64,000 bases of DNA from Phascolarctos cinereus (GCF_002099425.1 NW_018344068.1:5132001-5196000); one strand, 5' to 3'; counted from the stretch's first letter, positions 40,775 through 51,104 are shown. Notes: generated by a model not told the origin, from the letters alone. Program-made: numbers and translations.

Positions 40775-41090
40775 TTGTCTCTGTCTATCTCTGTCTCTGT
40801 CTGTCAGTCTCTCCATTTCTCTCTTCTCTCTTTCCCCACTCTCTCTATCTCTCCCTCCTCCATCTCTCTCCTTCTCTTTCTGTCTCCCTCTCTCTCTGTC
40901 TTTCTGTCTCTCTCTCTTTCATATTCTCTCTGTCTCTTTGACATTTTCTCTGTGTCTCTGTTTCTCTTATATTCTCTGTCTCTTTGACATTTTCTCTGTG
41001 TCTCTGTTTCTCTTATATTCTCTGTCTCACTGTCTCTGTCTCTTTTTCTCTCTATCTCTGTGTCTTTGTCTCTGTCTCTCTCTTTTTTTA
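40775..41090. repeat. TCTCTG-rich pyrimidine repeat with 46-bp duplication
   Basis: Mixed TCTCTG/TCTCTC units. TCTGTCTCTTTGACATT at 40929 recurs at 40975, so a 46-base unit is tandemly duplicated. Confidence 0.93.
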
Positions 41091-41179
41091 CATTCCTAAA
41101 GATTGCTCCTTGTTCCTCTGGGAATTGATGCTGTGTTGGCCGCAAAAACCTGGGCCAGAGTTCCAATTCTTGGATTCCT

Positions 41180-41350
41180 GTAGCTTGCTCTTCTGACCTT
41201 TGAAGTTGGAGACTCCAATCCCTTCACTTAGGATGGAAAAGGTCAAATGAAAAGGCCAAAGACCAAGGCCATAGGGCCTCAAAGCCCAAAGTTTCTCAAA
41301 GCCATAGGGCCTCAGAGTACACTCAGAGCTCTCCTGCCACATACAGTGAA
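41180..41350 (+). repeat. Diverged repeat, copy 1
   Basis: CTTCACTTAGGATGGAAAAG, AATGAAAAGGCCAAAG and ACTCAGAGCTCTCCTGCCAC align in order with 44850-45020. It also has an internal 33-base direct repeat of CCATAGGGCCTCA (41269, 41302). Family unknown. Confidence 0.5.
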
Positions 41351-41959
41351 TGAAGGAATCACCAAGTGAAGTCAAAGGATGCAGAGGAAGCTGAAGCCGA
41401 TGGCTGCTTTGATTGCCTCCAAAGCCCATCAGACAGGCTCTCCTTCTCCATGTGCTTGGCCTACCACGACCATTTATGGAGTGTCTGCACACGCTCCACA
41501 GTCTCTCCAAGGTATGGACTATTTCCCTTACACATCATCACTGTTCTCCTAGACGTATCCTCCACACAGAGAAATCACATCAGCCAGGCGGACTGCTGGA
41601 GCCTGAGCATGTGCCAGCTCCCTGTTAGGATAATGTTCATTTTTATCTCCTACACTTTGAAGTCAGTGCCTTACACTGAATGGGTGTTAGATCTCTAGCT
41701 GCTGTGATTCTTCCATTCCTTGCCCTCCCCCACCATACCCCACAACACCCTCCCCTTAAGCACACAGTAAGTGTTCAACAAGTGTTACCAGTTCAATTGA
41801 ATGAATTGACAAATGAAATTTTGCTCCTATTCTTCCCTATAGTTGGTGAGGTTGGATGTAAAAAGAAGACAGAGATGGGGGCTGGGGTGACCATTCCCAT
41901 CAATCACATTGGCTGTTTTTACCATAGTGTCACTGGTTTCTTTTATACAGACTGATCCA
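41351..41959. other. Unassigned; possible L2 trace
   Basis: 41640-41810 (CACACAGTAAGTGTTCAACA) faintly recalls an L2 tail. Nothing else recognised. Confidence 0.35.
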
Positions 41960-42180
41960 GACACATTTTGCAGAATATTAATAACTTACATTTGCATGCC
42001 TCATCTGAGCCTCACCTAAGATGCAGGAATCATTACCCTCTTTTTTACAGAAGAGGAAATGAGCTCAGAAGAAATCAGGTCACTTGTCCAGGTCACACAG
42101 TTAGTAAGGATCTGGGGAGAGATTAGACCCCTTGTCTTGCTATCTCTGAGTTCAGAGTTCTAAGCACACTGTGCGACACT
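41960..42180 (-). mobile_element. MIR SINE
   Basis: TTTTTACAGAAGAGGAAATG, GTCACTTGTCCAGGTCACAC, GAGTTCTAAGCACACTGTGC. Confidence 0.78.
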
Positions 42181-42834
42181 ATTTGTCAGAAAGCCATAAC
42201 CAATGAGGACCTGCCTGTGAACTGTCTTCGAGAGGCAGAGGAGCAGGAAAGGACTGGGACTTTCAAAGAGGTTTCAATACTCAAGCTTCTGTTTTTTCCA
42301 CAGAAACACTAGAGACACAAGTAACATCAGCAATTGAGCTCAATTCAATTAAATGTGGGAGGCCCTTATTTTGTTTCATGGGCCCAGGGATCTACTCCAC
42401 TGGGGTACTGCTCTGTCTGAATTTCGAGACTAGTTTCAAGTTCACATTTGGAGGCAACTGGCTCCTTGAAGCCAAATATTCCATTTTAGGATCAGTCTTC
42501 AGTCATAACAAGCTGACTCCATGGTTTGTGTTTGGGTGAAAACAGATTAAGGAGTTAGCTCACTCAGCCCTGACCTTCTCCTTCCCAAGCCCAGAAAGGC
42601 AGTAGAGAGCTGAGGAGACTTAGAGGAGGACTTCATCTGGTTCTAGATTACCCTTCAGGGCCCAGATAATATGGAGGTACTCTAAATCTGAAATAGAAAG
42701 TAGGACATAGGACCAGAGACACAAAGGTGACAAAGACTGGCAGGGAGAGTACATTTTCTTTGAATATAATCTTGTCATTAGAGGGATAACATAGTACAGT
42801 GCAAAACACAAGCAGACCCACAGCTCAGAGATGG
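42181..42834. other. Unassigned, repeat-poor
   Basis: No repeat. A forkhead-like TGTGTTTGGGTGAAAAC lies near 42527. No coding signal. Confidence 0.35.
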
Positions 42835-42970
42835 GACCCCAGTCTCAGGTCCATCACCAAGTCCCTGTGAGTTCTTGTGTAAGCCAAGCTTCAGCTCTTC
42901 AGGTATCCTCTATAAAATGGAGCTGGGGACTAGATAATCTCAAATACCTTCTAACTCTACATTCTATGTT
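42835..42970 (+). mobile_element. MIR SINE fragment
   Basis: CAAGCTTCAGCTCTTCAGGT, CTCTATAAAATGGAGCTGGG, AAATACCTTCTAACTCTACA. Confidence 0.65.
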
Positions 42971-43022
42971 GCAGAAAGCTCAGACATCCTGTGAGCCTGA
43001 GGAAGACCAAAACCTAGCTGTG

Positions 43023-43023
<1 letters not shown>

Positions 43024-43092
<69 letters not shown>

Positions 43093-43139
43093 CTCTCCCT
43101 TCCTCCTTCCCTCCCTCTCCCTCTCCACCCTCCCTCTCT

Positions 43140-43221
<82 letters not shown>

Positions 43222-43233
43222 CCCCTCCCTCCT
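43024..43233. repeat. Compound (TC)n
   Basis: (TC)n at about 43024-43087, a CCTTCC/CCCTCTCC spacer, (TC)n at about 43141-43211, then CT-rich text to 43240. Confidence 0.97.
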
Positions 43234-43289
43234 CCCCCACCTTTCTCATAACTGATTCCCTGCTGGTCTATCTTGATGACTCCTCCTAT

Positions 43290-43640
43290 TTGTAACCAAG
43301 TGAATCCTGTTGCTAGAGCTTTTGCCTTTAAGCCTGATGGAGCAGCTCAGGCTCTGCTATCAAGATTCCTCCTCACTGCTAAGAGGAAATCCCTCTTTCA
43401 CTTGTGCGTGGGAAGGAAAAAAAATACATTCTACAAAGCTGGCTCTTTGTTGAGCAATTAACATTGCTCCTACAGGCCCACTGTTTTACCAGTGCAGCTA
43501 AACGTCCAGAAATCAGAGATCTGTTTAGAGAGCTTTCCCCTTCCTGCGATTTCCAGCTTCACTCGGGATCCAGGGCACTTTGACTTTGATTCAACCTTCA
43601 ACAAAGTGTGATTGCTGAGGGGCTCTGAGTCTTTCTGCTC
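43290..43640. promoter_or_regulatory. Repeat-free block with TCF/LEF-like sites, candidate enhancer
   Basis: TCF/LEF-type CTTTG(A/T)(A/T)-like words occur at 43433 (ACAAAG), 43445 (CTTTGTT), 43578 (CTTTGAC), 43584 (CTTTGAT) and 43601 (AACAAAG). A perfect inverted repeat GAGCAAT…ATTGCTC spans 43452-43469. No transposon sequence. Function inferred. Confidence 0.35.
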
Positions 43641-43711
43641 TCCAAGTATCTCCCCAACTCAAGTGCCCATGGTGCCTAAAGTTTACATGATTAGAGATTC
43701 ATTTCTCTCTT

Positions 43712-43828
43712 CAATACATTTATTGAGCACCCCCTACAATGCATAAGATCTGTATTGAGCTCTGCCAAGGGGAAGATAGAGATGACTAGACAGGACCCTT
43801 GCCCTCAGCTTTCTCACTCCAATGGCAT
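43712..43828 (-). mobile_element. L2 LINE 3' end, reverse
   Basis: CAATACATTTATTGAGCACC, CCTACAATGCATAAGATCTG, GACCCTTGCCCTCAGC. Confidence 0.75.
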
Positions 43829-44022
43829 GGTCCAATGGAAAGAGTCCTGACTCAGAAGTCAAAGGACCTGGCTCAAATCCTGTGTCTGATGCACATTATC
43901 TCTATAACTTAGGTAAATCACTTAATTTCCCTAGTTTGGTTTCAGTTTCCTCAACTGTAAAATGAAAGAATTGAACTAAAGGATCTCAGAGGTGTCTTCA
44001 GCTCTAGATCTATGATTCCAAA
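43829..44022 (+). mobile_element. MIR SINE, near full length
   Basis: GGTCCAATGGAAAGAGTCCT, GGCTCAAATCCTGTGTCTGA, TTCAGTTTCCTCAACTGTAA, GATCTATGATTCC. Confidence 0.88.
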
Positions 44023-44499
44023 TTGGGGAGGGGGGAGTGTTTAGACATGGACACACAATATTAATCAAGCACTTTTAAGGTGAAGAATAAATGACCATTA
44101 TTCTGGAATTTTAACCCAATATATTTTAAGATATATCATTTTTCCTATTCAGGATTAATATAAATGTTAGCACAAATCTGTCTTGATATGTCCAATGGCA
44201 TGGGATGGGGGGTGGGGTATACCATGTTGGACATTTCTCTCCGTAGGCTGGAAATGCTTAGATTTACAACAATGTTAATGCGATATAGTTGACTCTGGCC
44301 CCACTTTCTCAGGGCCCCCACAAGCTTCTCTGGTACAGTGTGGGACCAGGAAGTCACATTTTGCTGTCACTGGCTAAGCCTTCATTGATTGCGTTCCCCC
44401 CCCCCCATTTTAGGGGCCCAGTGACTAGTACTCACCTTCAATTTCACCACTTAACATTAGGTTAGCTTTTACAAAGTGATGTTTACTTCAAAATTATAG
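44023..44499. other. Unassigned
   Basis: Contains a 12-base C-run near 44397; no family recognised. Confidence 0.4.
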
Positions 44500-44640
44500 T
44501 AAGAACAAATATATACAAACATATATACACACATACATACATTTATATATACACAAATATATACAAAATAATAAAAATATATGTAGATATTATATATAAA
44601 TATATGTGTGTGTTTATATATGTATTTATATAATATTTTC
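44500..44640. repeat. TATA/TACA-rich simple repeat
   Basis: ATATATACAC / ATACATAC / TATATAT units. Confidence 0.93.
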
Positions 44641-44849
44641 CCTAACATTTCAGGGCCATTATCCTCCCCTGCCCCATATCACCTTGTCTAATGCAGATGT
44701 TTACATCTTAGCTCAGTTCCTATGTAGTATTAGCCTAACCAAATTCAAGTCCAAAGTTGTCAGTGCTAGCTTCTAGAAAACTGAAGTCTTCCAGAGGTGT
44801 TGTAACTTGGGACCTGGATTTTTGGACTCCTAGATTTCCATGACTGGTT

Positions 44850-45020
44850 CTCCCAGGTCAGATCAATAACTCTTCTCCTTTCACCTAGAATGGAAAAGAA
44901 TTAATGAAAAGTCCAAAAGCACAGGCCTATTTCCCCAGGTCATATGACCTAAGGGCTGTTGGGGTGTGGGGGGCAGGAAGAAGTGGCTCTCTGGGCTCTT
45001 GTACCTTACCACTAGTGCTA
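44850..45020 (+). repeat. Diverged repeat, copy 2
   Basis: CCTTTCACCTAGAATGGAAA, AATGAAAAGTCCAAAAGC and CTGGGCTCTTGTACCTTACC align with 41180-41350 at roughly three bases in four over the best 50. Confidence 0.5.
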
Positions 45021-45129
45021 ACTGGCTGTGAGTAGAGTCACTTTGGGCATATGGGAATGCAGCAGAGTCGCCATTTTTTTTCTGAGTTCTGACTTTGCAC
45101 TCAATGGGAAAAGATTCCTATGCTAGGTC

Positions 45130-45258
45130 AATGCAGAATGTCCACATGTGCTCCAGTCCTCTATTTCTTGAATGCAATACAAAGAAAGACAAAATCCACA
45201 AGGAGCTCACATTCTAATGGTGGAGACCACATAGAACAACTAGAAACATACGTGATAC
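45130..45258 (-). mobile_element. L2 LINE fragment, reverse
   Basis: CCACAAGGAGCTCACATTCT, AATGGTGGAGACCACATAGA. Confidence 0.65.
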
Positions 45259-45478
45259 AAGGACAAGGAATCAGGAATCTTTGGTCTGGTTCAAATTCTA
45301 TTAACGCAAAAGCTGCTTTCCTCTCTAAGCTTCAGTTTCCTTATCTGTCAAATGGGGATAATTATACCTATATTACCTCTCTCAAAGTGTTGTTGTGAGG
45401 ATAAAATGAGATAATTGGATGACAGAGTACTTTAGGAAAGTTAATATATAAAGAAGCATGGATATTATTGCAGGACAG
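45259..45478 (+). mobile_element. MIR/Ther-1 SINE
   Basis: GGTTCAAATTCTATTAACGC, AGCTTCAGTTTCCTTATCTG, GTTGTTGTGAGGATAAAATG. Confidence 0.85.
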
Positions 45479-45549
45479 TGAAACTCCTTGACAGTTCTCT
45501 GTTTCTCTCTTGTGGTCTCTCCTTGAAATTAATTTGTACTACCTTGTGG

Positions 45550-45632
45550 GTATGTTTGTATATGTATGTATGTATGTATGTATGTATGCATGTAAGTATA
45601 TGTATGTGTGTGTGTGTGTGTGTGTATATATT
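45550..45632. repeat. (TATG)n / (TG)n microsatellite
   Basis: About seven GTAT units followed by about 12 TG units. Confidence 0.97.
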
Positions 45633-45936
45633 TGATTCAATTCAATAAACATTTATTAAGCACCTACTATATGCCAGGCCTTCTGCTAAGCGCTGGGGAT
45701 ACAAAGTAGCAAAAAACAGTCACTGCCCTCAAGGAATTTATAATCTAATGGGGAAGACTACATGCAAACAAATAAACACAAAGCAAATTATACTCAGAAT
45801 AAATAGGAAATAATTAAAAGAGGGAAAGCACTTGAATTAAGAGGGAAGGCTTTCTATAGAAGATGGGATTTTAATTGGGACTTAAAGAAAACCAAGGAGG
45901 TCAGTAGTCAGAGCAGAGGAGAGTGTTCCAGGGGTA
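45633..45936 (-). mobile_element. L2 LINE 3' end, reverse, well preserved
   Basis: TTCAATAAACATTTATTAAG, CACCTACTATATGCCAGGCC, GCTAAGCGCTGGGGATACAA, CACTGCCCTCAAGGAATTTA and GTTCCAGGGGTATG. One of the least diverged L2 copies here. Confidence 0.9.
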
Positions 45937-46088
45937 TGTGTGTGCGCATGTGCATGTGCATATGTATGTATGTATGTACATATACCTATATATATGTGTA
46001 CACATGTGTGTAGATAGGTATAGATATCTATACACAAATGCACATGTACGTATGTATGTATGTAAATGTATGCATTACTTTGTATATA
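45937..46088. repeat. Mixed TATG/TGCA microsatellite
   Basis: GTGCATGTGCATATGTATG and related units for about 150 bases, abutting the L2 end. Confidence 0.92.
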
Positions 46089-46104
46089 TTTTACATCTAC
46101 TCTC

Positions 46105-46197
46105 TGTGTACATGTTATATCTTCCCGATGGCAATAAGCTCCTTAAGAGTATGAACTGTTCTGTTTCCATTTTTGAATCCTTAACACCACGCCCTGA
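46105..46197 (+). mobile_element. L2 LINE tail fragment
   Basis: CAATAAGCTCCTTAAGAGTA, TTTGAATCCTTAACACCACG. Confidence 0.65.
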
Positions 46198-46418
46198 GTA
46201 GCTAGTTGGCACCATGGATAATCATCTTCCTGAGTTCAAGTCTTACTAGCTGTGTGATCCTAGACAAGTCACTTAACCCAGTCTGCCTCAGTTTCCTCAT
46301 CTGTAAAATGAGCTGCAGAAGGAAATGGCAAACCGTTCCAGTGCCTCTGCCAAGAAAATCCCCAGTGGGGTCACAGAGAGTCAGACATGACTGAAACGAC
46401 TCAACCTCCACCACAACA
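46198..46418 (+). mobile_element. Marsupial SINE with RTE/BovB-like tail, internally deleted
   Basis: GTAGCTAGTTGGCACCATGG jumps to CTGAGTTCAAGTC. The rest is intact: TGAGCTGCAGAAGGAAATGG, AGAGTCAGACATGACTGAAA. Confidence 0.9.
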
Positions 46419-47309
46419 TAAGTACAGCACTTCAATGACTCCTGCATCAGAGACTGAGCACTTCCTCACCCACTAAGTAAAGGATAAATATTTGTCAATG
46501 AATTTAGAAACTGTTTAGTCCTCCCCTGCCTTGCTAGACTCCTCTTGGCTTTTAGATTATTTGGTATTTTGGCCTCTATGTGGATAACAGAAAGTTGATT
46601 ATATAGAATGTTGGCTATTTATTCCATTTACTCGGTCAATATGAATTTATTACATATGGCATGAAACTTCCATCCCATCTCATACATCACACTCCTTTCT
46701 CTCCTCTTTGTCCTTGCTTAGTATTTTCCTTACCTGTACCTCCCAGGATTCCTAGCTTTTTTCGAAGCACAGTCAGGGGCTAAGGATGGAAGTAATGGGT
46801 GGCAGACAGAGGCAAAGGAGCCTCTCTAACACAAAGACATTGGTCCTAGACCTTTGGAAGAGTTAATTCTCCTCTATAGACAGTCAGGACCCTGTCTTAG
46901 GAGAGATTTTAACTTTTTTTTCCTTGCCATTCCTTTGAGGAATAAACCCATATCCTTTTACAAGCACCATTTTTGGGCCCTTTAACCATCTGAGCTAAAT
47001 TAGCCTTTTCCCACTCCCCCTGACCTGCTGATCAGTGTCAGCAAAAAGCTTTATCCATTCCTGGCCTCTCAACTGGATAGGATTACAAAGTGAATTGCTC
47101 ATCTGGGCACTGAAGTTATCTTCTTTCCACACAAGCCTGGAGTTATCTCCTGCTTTATGACTGGAAATTGTTGATATCAACAACGGTGGAGAAAAGTGAG
47201 GAGGAGAGGCAATCTCATATTCCTTAAATAACCTTACTGATTTTGAGTTTTCTCCTTCATGTGTTGTGTGTGTGTGTTTGAGGTAGGGGTCAGTGTTCAA
47301 CTGGGGACA
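46419..47309. other. Unassigned, repeat-poor
   Basis: No clear repeat. A 114-codon reverse frame (46995-47339) runs into the next L2, which argues against coding. Confidence 0.4.
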
Positions 47310-47442
47310 ATGCAATTCAATGTAAAAAGCATTTATCAAGCACTTGTTATGTAAGGGGCACTGTTCTAGGTGCTAGGAATACAAAGACAAAAGCAAAACT
47401 GTCCCTGCCTTCGAGAAGCTTACATTCTATGAGGGCTTCCTT
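47310..47442 (-). mobile_element. L2 LINE 3' end, reverse
   Basis: AAAAAGCATTTATCAAGCAC, TTCTAGGTGCTAGGAATACA, CTGTCCCTGCCTTCGAGAAG. Confidence 0.85.
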
Positions 47443-47654
47443 GTTCCAGTCGCTTGGGGGAGGGGGGTTATTGTCATCCATTACTCTGTTTTGTTGCTAG
47501 GCACAGATTCAATTGAGATCATTTTGTGAAATCAAGAGCAAATGAAAAATAGAATCATTTTCATTCTCAACTAGGAGGCAATATGTAATTCAAACTCTTC
47601 TAGTAACTAGCTGGGAAAAAGAGAATCTCTTAAAAACAAGAAATAACTTCTAAC
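47443..47654. other. Unassigned
   Basis: TAGAATCATTTTCATTCTCA and TATGTAATTCAAAC; no family recognised. Confidence 0.35.
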
Positions 47655-47858
47655 TAGGAAGGAAAGAAAAGAAGAAGGGAGGGAGGAAGGAAGGGTAGAT
47701 AGAAGGAAGGAAAGAAGAAGGAAGAAAGGAAGGAAGAGAGAGAGAGGGAAGGAGGGAAAGAAGAGAGGGAGGAAGCAAAGAGAGGAATGGAAGAAGGAAG
47801 AGTGAATAGAAGGAAAGAGGGAAAGCAGGGAAGGAGGAAGGGACAAAGGGAGGAAGGA
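47655..47858. repeat. GGAA/GAAA polypurine tract
   Basis: About 200 bases of nearly pure purine built from GGAA, GAAG and GAGA words. Confidence 0.96.
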
Positions 47859-47972
47859 TTTACTAAGCATTTTGCAGTGTGCCAGGTATTATGCTAAATA
47901 CTAGGGATACAAATACAAGCAAAAAGAAAGATAATCTCTGCCCTCGAGGAGCTTTCATTCTAATGATGAAAG
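47859..47972 (-). mobile_element. L2 LINE 3' end, reverse
   Basis: GGATTTACTAAGCATTTTGC, ATGCTAAATACTAGGGATAC, CTGCCCTCGAGGAGCTTTCA. The polypurine tract sits at its terminus. Confidence 0.87.
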
Positions 47973-48093
47973 ATTCTTGTAAGGATAAACCCTGTACTGT
48001 ATCTCATGTACCCTCTGTCAACTCTGGATGACTAGGAATCCACTGCAATGGAAAGAGTCCCAGACCAGTAGTCAAGGCAATCTGGGTTCTAAT

Positions 48094-48282
48094 CAATCAA
48101 CAAGTATTTAATTAAATACCCACTAAGTTCCAGGCCCCGTGCTAGGAATGGAAGATACAAATCATTGATTTAGTCTTATTGGGTGCCTGCCAGGGAATAT
48201 GCTAGGTGCAAATATGACCATTAAGTCATAGTCTCTGACCTTTTGGAGCTTATAGCCAGTGAGGGGAGGAGATAAGAAAATG
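48094..48282 (-). mobile_element. L2 LINE 3' ends, reverse, probably two
   Basis: AATCAACAAGTATTTAATTA / GGCCCCGTGCTAGGAATGG, then a second start TTATTGGGTGCCTGCCAGGG / ATATGCTAGGTGCAAATATG and GGAGCTTATAGCC. Confidence 0.72.
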
Positions 48283-48284
48283 TA

Positions 48285-48660
48285 GGTAGGTTATGCAGTA
48301 GACTTAAAAATAGGAGGACCTGATCTCAAATCCTTCCTCACATACTTAGCAGTAGGTAAGTCACTTAAGCTGAGCAAATCACTTAACCTCTCTCTTACTT
48401 TCCCTTTCTGCAAAATGGTGATTGTAGTTGCACCTGTTTCACGAGAATCAAATGAAATAACCTATGGAAAGTGCTTTGCAAACCTTAAAATGTTATATAA
48501 ATGCTAGCTATTTTATTATTATAGAAAATAAATTAATATAGGATTCATTCCACACTTATCAAGGATTGAGAGGAAACATACAGCACAGTAACCAGAGAGC
48601 TGGCCTCAAAGCCAGAAAGACCTGGGTTCTAATCCATACTGGCTGTGTGACAGCTTTCAT
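48285..48660 (+). mobile_element. Two MIR SINEs in tandem
   Basis: 48285-48525: CTCAAATCCTTCCTCACATA, GCAAATCACTTAACCTCTCT, GAAAGTGCTTTGCAAACCTT. 48575-48660: GAGCTGGCCTCAAAGCCAGA, ACTGGCTGTGTGACAGC, 3' end absent. Confidence 0.82.
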
Positions 48661-48794
48661 TGTTAGATGGAGTTTCCTTACCTGAAAGTTCTCTGTACAA
48701 ATTAATCCATATCCTATCCATATCTCTAATCGTTGTGACAGGAAGTTGCTGGTAACAATTGGAGGCCAAAAGACAACCTTATTATTACCATAAT

Positions 48795-48850
48795 TATTTT
48801 TAAGCAAAAGGGTTTAAATGACTTGCCCAGGGTCACACATCTAGTAAGTA
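48795..48850 (-). mobile_element. SINE fragment, reverse
   Basis: Only AAATGACTTGCCCAGGGTCA and CACATCTAGTAAGTA remain. Confidence 0.7.
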
Positions 48851-49499
48851 TACCCAGCACATGGTAGACTTAAATAGACATATTTCACTTATAAGCTCTG
48901 GGGCTACTTTCCAGAGTTCCATTCTTCCTGGCAGGTCATGTTCCCCATGACAAGGCTACGACATCTCCTCTCAGAGCTGTAAGGATACCCCTGGGGTTCC
49001 CCTCCCCCTCCTCTGGGACCATATAGCTCAAAAGCCCCTACCAATGTGCTTCCTGCCATAATTATCAGTTAATGTCAATTTACAAAGGTGATATAATAAG
49101 AACAGCTGGTCCAAACCACCTCTCCAGAAGTCTGTGACACTTCTCCAGTAGCACATACGGTGCCCAACAGAAAGTAAGCTCAAGCTTAGAGAATTCGTGG
49201 AGCAAAGTGGTAACTCGCAGCTCCTAGAAGCTAGACATACTACCTTCCTTTTTGTGGTATATTCATGAAGCTCTCCTTAGGCTTGGTCTCCCCATCTGTG
49301 AGGCTCTCTGTAGAGGCTGAATCTACCTTTCTTCATTTTATCCAGTCTGCTCTCAGCTTCTGATGCAAATGCTATTAAGAAGACAATGAAAAGAATCCAA
49401 AACGTCTTACCCTGGGGTAGGGGGTAGGGGGGAGGTGGGCAAAGGACGTTCTAAGTAAAGGCAGAGAGGTGGGAAAGCTTGGGAGCATGTTCAGAGGAA
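48851..49499. promoter_or_regulatory. Repeat-poor stretch with a homeodomain-like core
   Basis: 49048-49090 has GCCATAATTATCAGTTAATG and TCAATTTACAAAGG. The remainder is unassigned. Regulatory role is a guess from motif content. Confidence 0.2.
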
Positions 49500-49800
49500 T
49501 CCAGGCTAAACCATTCAATAATGCAGTGATCTTAGCCAATGCAAGTCAAGCTGTTTATCTTTTCTGACCCTTAGTTTCATCATCTCTTTCAAATGCTAAT
49601 AGTAGGGGCAGCTAGGGCCCTGAAGTCAGGAGGACCTGAATTCAAATCTGGTCTCAGACCAAACACTTGACACTTACTAACTGTGTGACCCTGGGCAAGT
49701 CACTTAACCCCAATTGCCTAATTAAAAAAAAAAAAAGACAAATGCTAATAATAATAATCCTTGGTCTGACTACTTGCCTGGACTGATCTACTGAGGTCCT
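49500..49800 (+). mobile_element. MIR SINE, split by a SINE
   Basis: 49500-49601: TCTGACCCTTAGTTTCATCA. 49739-49800 continues AATGCTAATAATAATAATCC, TTGGTCTGACTACTTGCC. Confidence 0.65.
49602..49738 (+). mobile_element. Marsupial short SINE, head deletion, exact 12-bp duplication
   Basis: GGGGCAGCTAGG is joined to GCCCTGAAGTCAGGAGG (the GTGGCGCAGTGGATAGAG segment is lost). It then continues normally with the CCAAACACTTGACAC marker. CAAATGCTAATA repeats exactly at 49590-49601 and 49739-49750. Confidence 0.94.
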
Positions 49801-49836
49801 TGGTAGTGGGGTACTATTGAAACTATGCGTAGGTGT

Positions 49837-49837
<1 letters not shown>

Positions 49838-49887
<50 letters not shown>
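49838..49887. repeat. (CA)n microsatellite
   Basis: About 25 CA units. Confidence 0.98.
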
Positions 49888-49888
<1 letters not shown>

Positions 49889-49907
49889 AATGATCACTTG
49901 TCAGGGA

Positions 49908-50145
49908 TATTTTATTTTATTCTTAATCCATTATTTTATTTTTTTGTTTATTTTTAGTTTATGGAATAAAACAAGTATTTCCACAATACAGTATAATTAA
50001 AAAGATGATTGCACATGAAATTGCAAATCTATTATGTACAACTTACTATTCCTTTTAAATATATAATGAAGTTATCATGCAAAATTCTTTTTTTCCCCTT
50101 TTTTCCTTCTCTTCTCCCCCCCCATCCCCACGATGATTCAAAGGA
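49908..50145 (-). mobile_element. L1 3' UTR, reverse
   Basis: AGTTTATGGAATAAAACAAG, TATTTCCACAATACAGTATA, AAATTGCAAATCTATTATGT and a T/C-rich end match the first part of the copy at 51715-51870. Confidence 0.85.
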
Positions 50146-50164
50146 GATTCAGGCTTCAGGTAAG

Positions 50165-50530
50165 CACAGGATGAGTTGGTATGTGAGCTTCCTTCCAATC
50201 CTGACATTCTGGGATTCCACCTGACCATGCTGTGAAGGTCTCACAGACTGTTAAAGACTACTTGATTCATTCTCTTAAGATTCAGATCTTTGTTGCTGTT
50301 TGTTCTTCATTCTCAAAGGACACCAGTGACATCAGGAAGGTGATGTCTTGACTTGCAAGTGAATTGGATTTCAGTGAGGCAGGGCTGTGCAGAGTCACTA
50401 GCCTGATCCTCTCCCTGGACAGATGAGGAAGCTGAGGGCCGGAGGGAGGACCAAGGTCACATAGCAAGGCATTGGCCGAAGTGAGACCAGAACTCTAAGC
50501 CTCCCAGGCCCCTTCCAATGCACTTGCCTC
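50165..50530. mobile_element. MIR pieces around an RTE-like fragment
   Basis: 50165-50218 is a forward MIR end (CTTCCAATCCTGACATTCTG). 50285-50410 is the reverse copy of the 37496-38137 family (TGTTTGTTCTTCATTCTCAA, GACATCAGGAAGGTGATGTC, GCAAGTGAATTGGATTTC). 50411-50530 is a reverse MIR (CAGATGAGGAAGCTGAGGGC, CCAAGGTCACATAGCAAGGC). Confidence 0.68.
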
Positions 50531-50589
50531 TGCTTTAGATTGCAATATCAACGCATTGCATCCTCTCACCCAAGGCAAGATGTATCAAA

Positions 50590-50830
50590 AGTAGTTTGAA
50601 AGAGTAAAAATGGGTATACAGATGTCAAGCATTGTTCTTATCTGTGGGGCGAACCTTTGAGCCGTAGTTGATCTGTTGCAAATTTTTCCTTTAAGTTAAT
50701 TGCCAATTAACAGCTACTCTGCCTTATTTGCTCATACCTCACACCATCTCTGTTTCTCCTATCTTCATCAGCAGCCTGCAGCCCAGCAGGGAGGCACTTT
50801 GAAAGCCAGGTACTTCATAACCTCCAGGGA
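50590..50830. promoter_or_regulatory. Repeat-free block with paired-homeodomain palindrome
   Basis: GTTAATTG-C-CAATTAAC (50695-50711) is a perfect inverted repeat, similar to paired homeodomain or HNF1-type half sites but with wider spacing than HNF1. Downstream lies a CAGCAGCCTGCAGCCCAGCA stretch. No repeat and no frame. Confidence 0.35.
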
Positions 50831-51104
50831 CTGAGAATTGATGGGGTAGGAGAATCTCTGCTCTGTATCAGCATGAGAAGCAAAATCCTCTACTATTTCC
50901 CCCAACCTTATTTAAAACAAAACAAAACAAAATGTTCAGGTTACTAGACAATACCCAAATGACCCCTGGGATCTTCTGCTCTGTTGCTCCCATCCAGATG
51001 CTGGTTTGATCTCACTCCAGTCTCATGCTTTAAATGTTACCACACGCCTTCATATCCATTATTCTCAAAGCAAGTTCTCTGATCTAAAGGAGAGCAGAGA
51101 TTAT
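50831..51104. other. Unassigned
   Basis: (AAAAC)4 near 50915; otherwise nothing. Confidence 0.4.

Noticed and set aside
41088-41510. 140-codon reverse frame
   Set aside because: Overlaps the diverged repeat and frames on the other strand; its internal RPYG repetition comes from a 33-base DNA repeat; no recognisable protein.
42831-43295. 154-codon frame rich in Ser-Leu
   Set aside because: Translation of (TC)n; the same applies to 29291-29599 and 40804-41166.
41180-45020. Direct-repeat pair as terminal repeats of a provirus
   Set aside because: The interior holds MIR, L2, microsatellites and repeat-free DNA with no recognisable retroviral part, so two independent copies or an old duplication is preferred.
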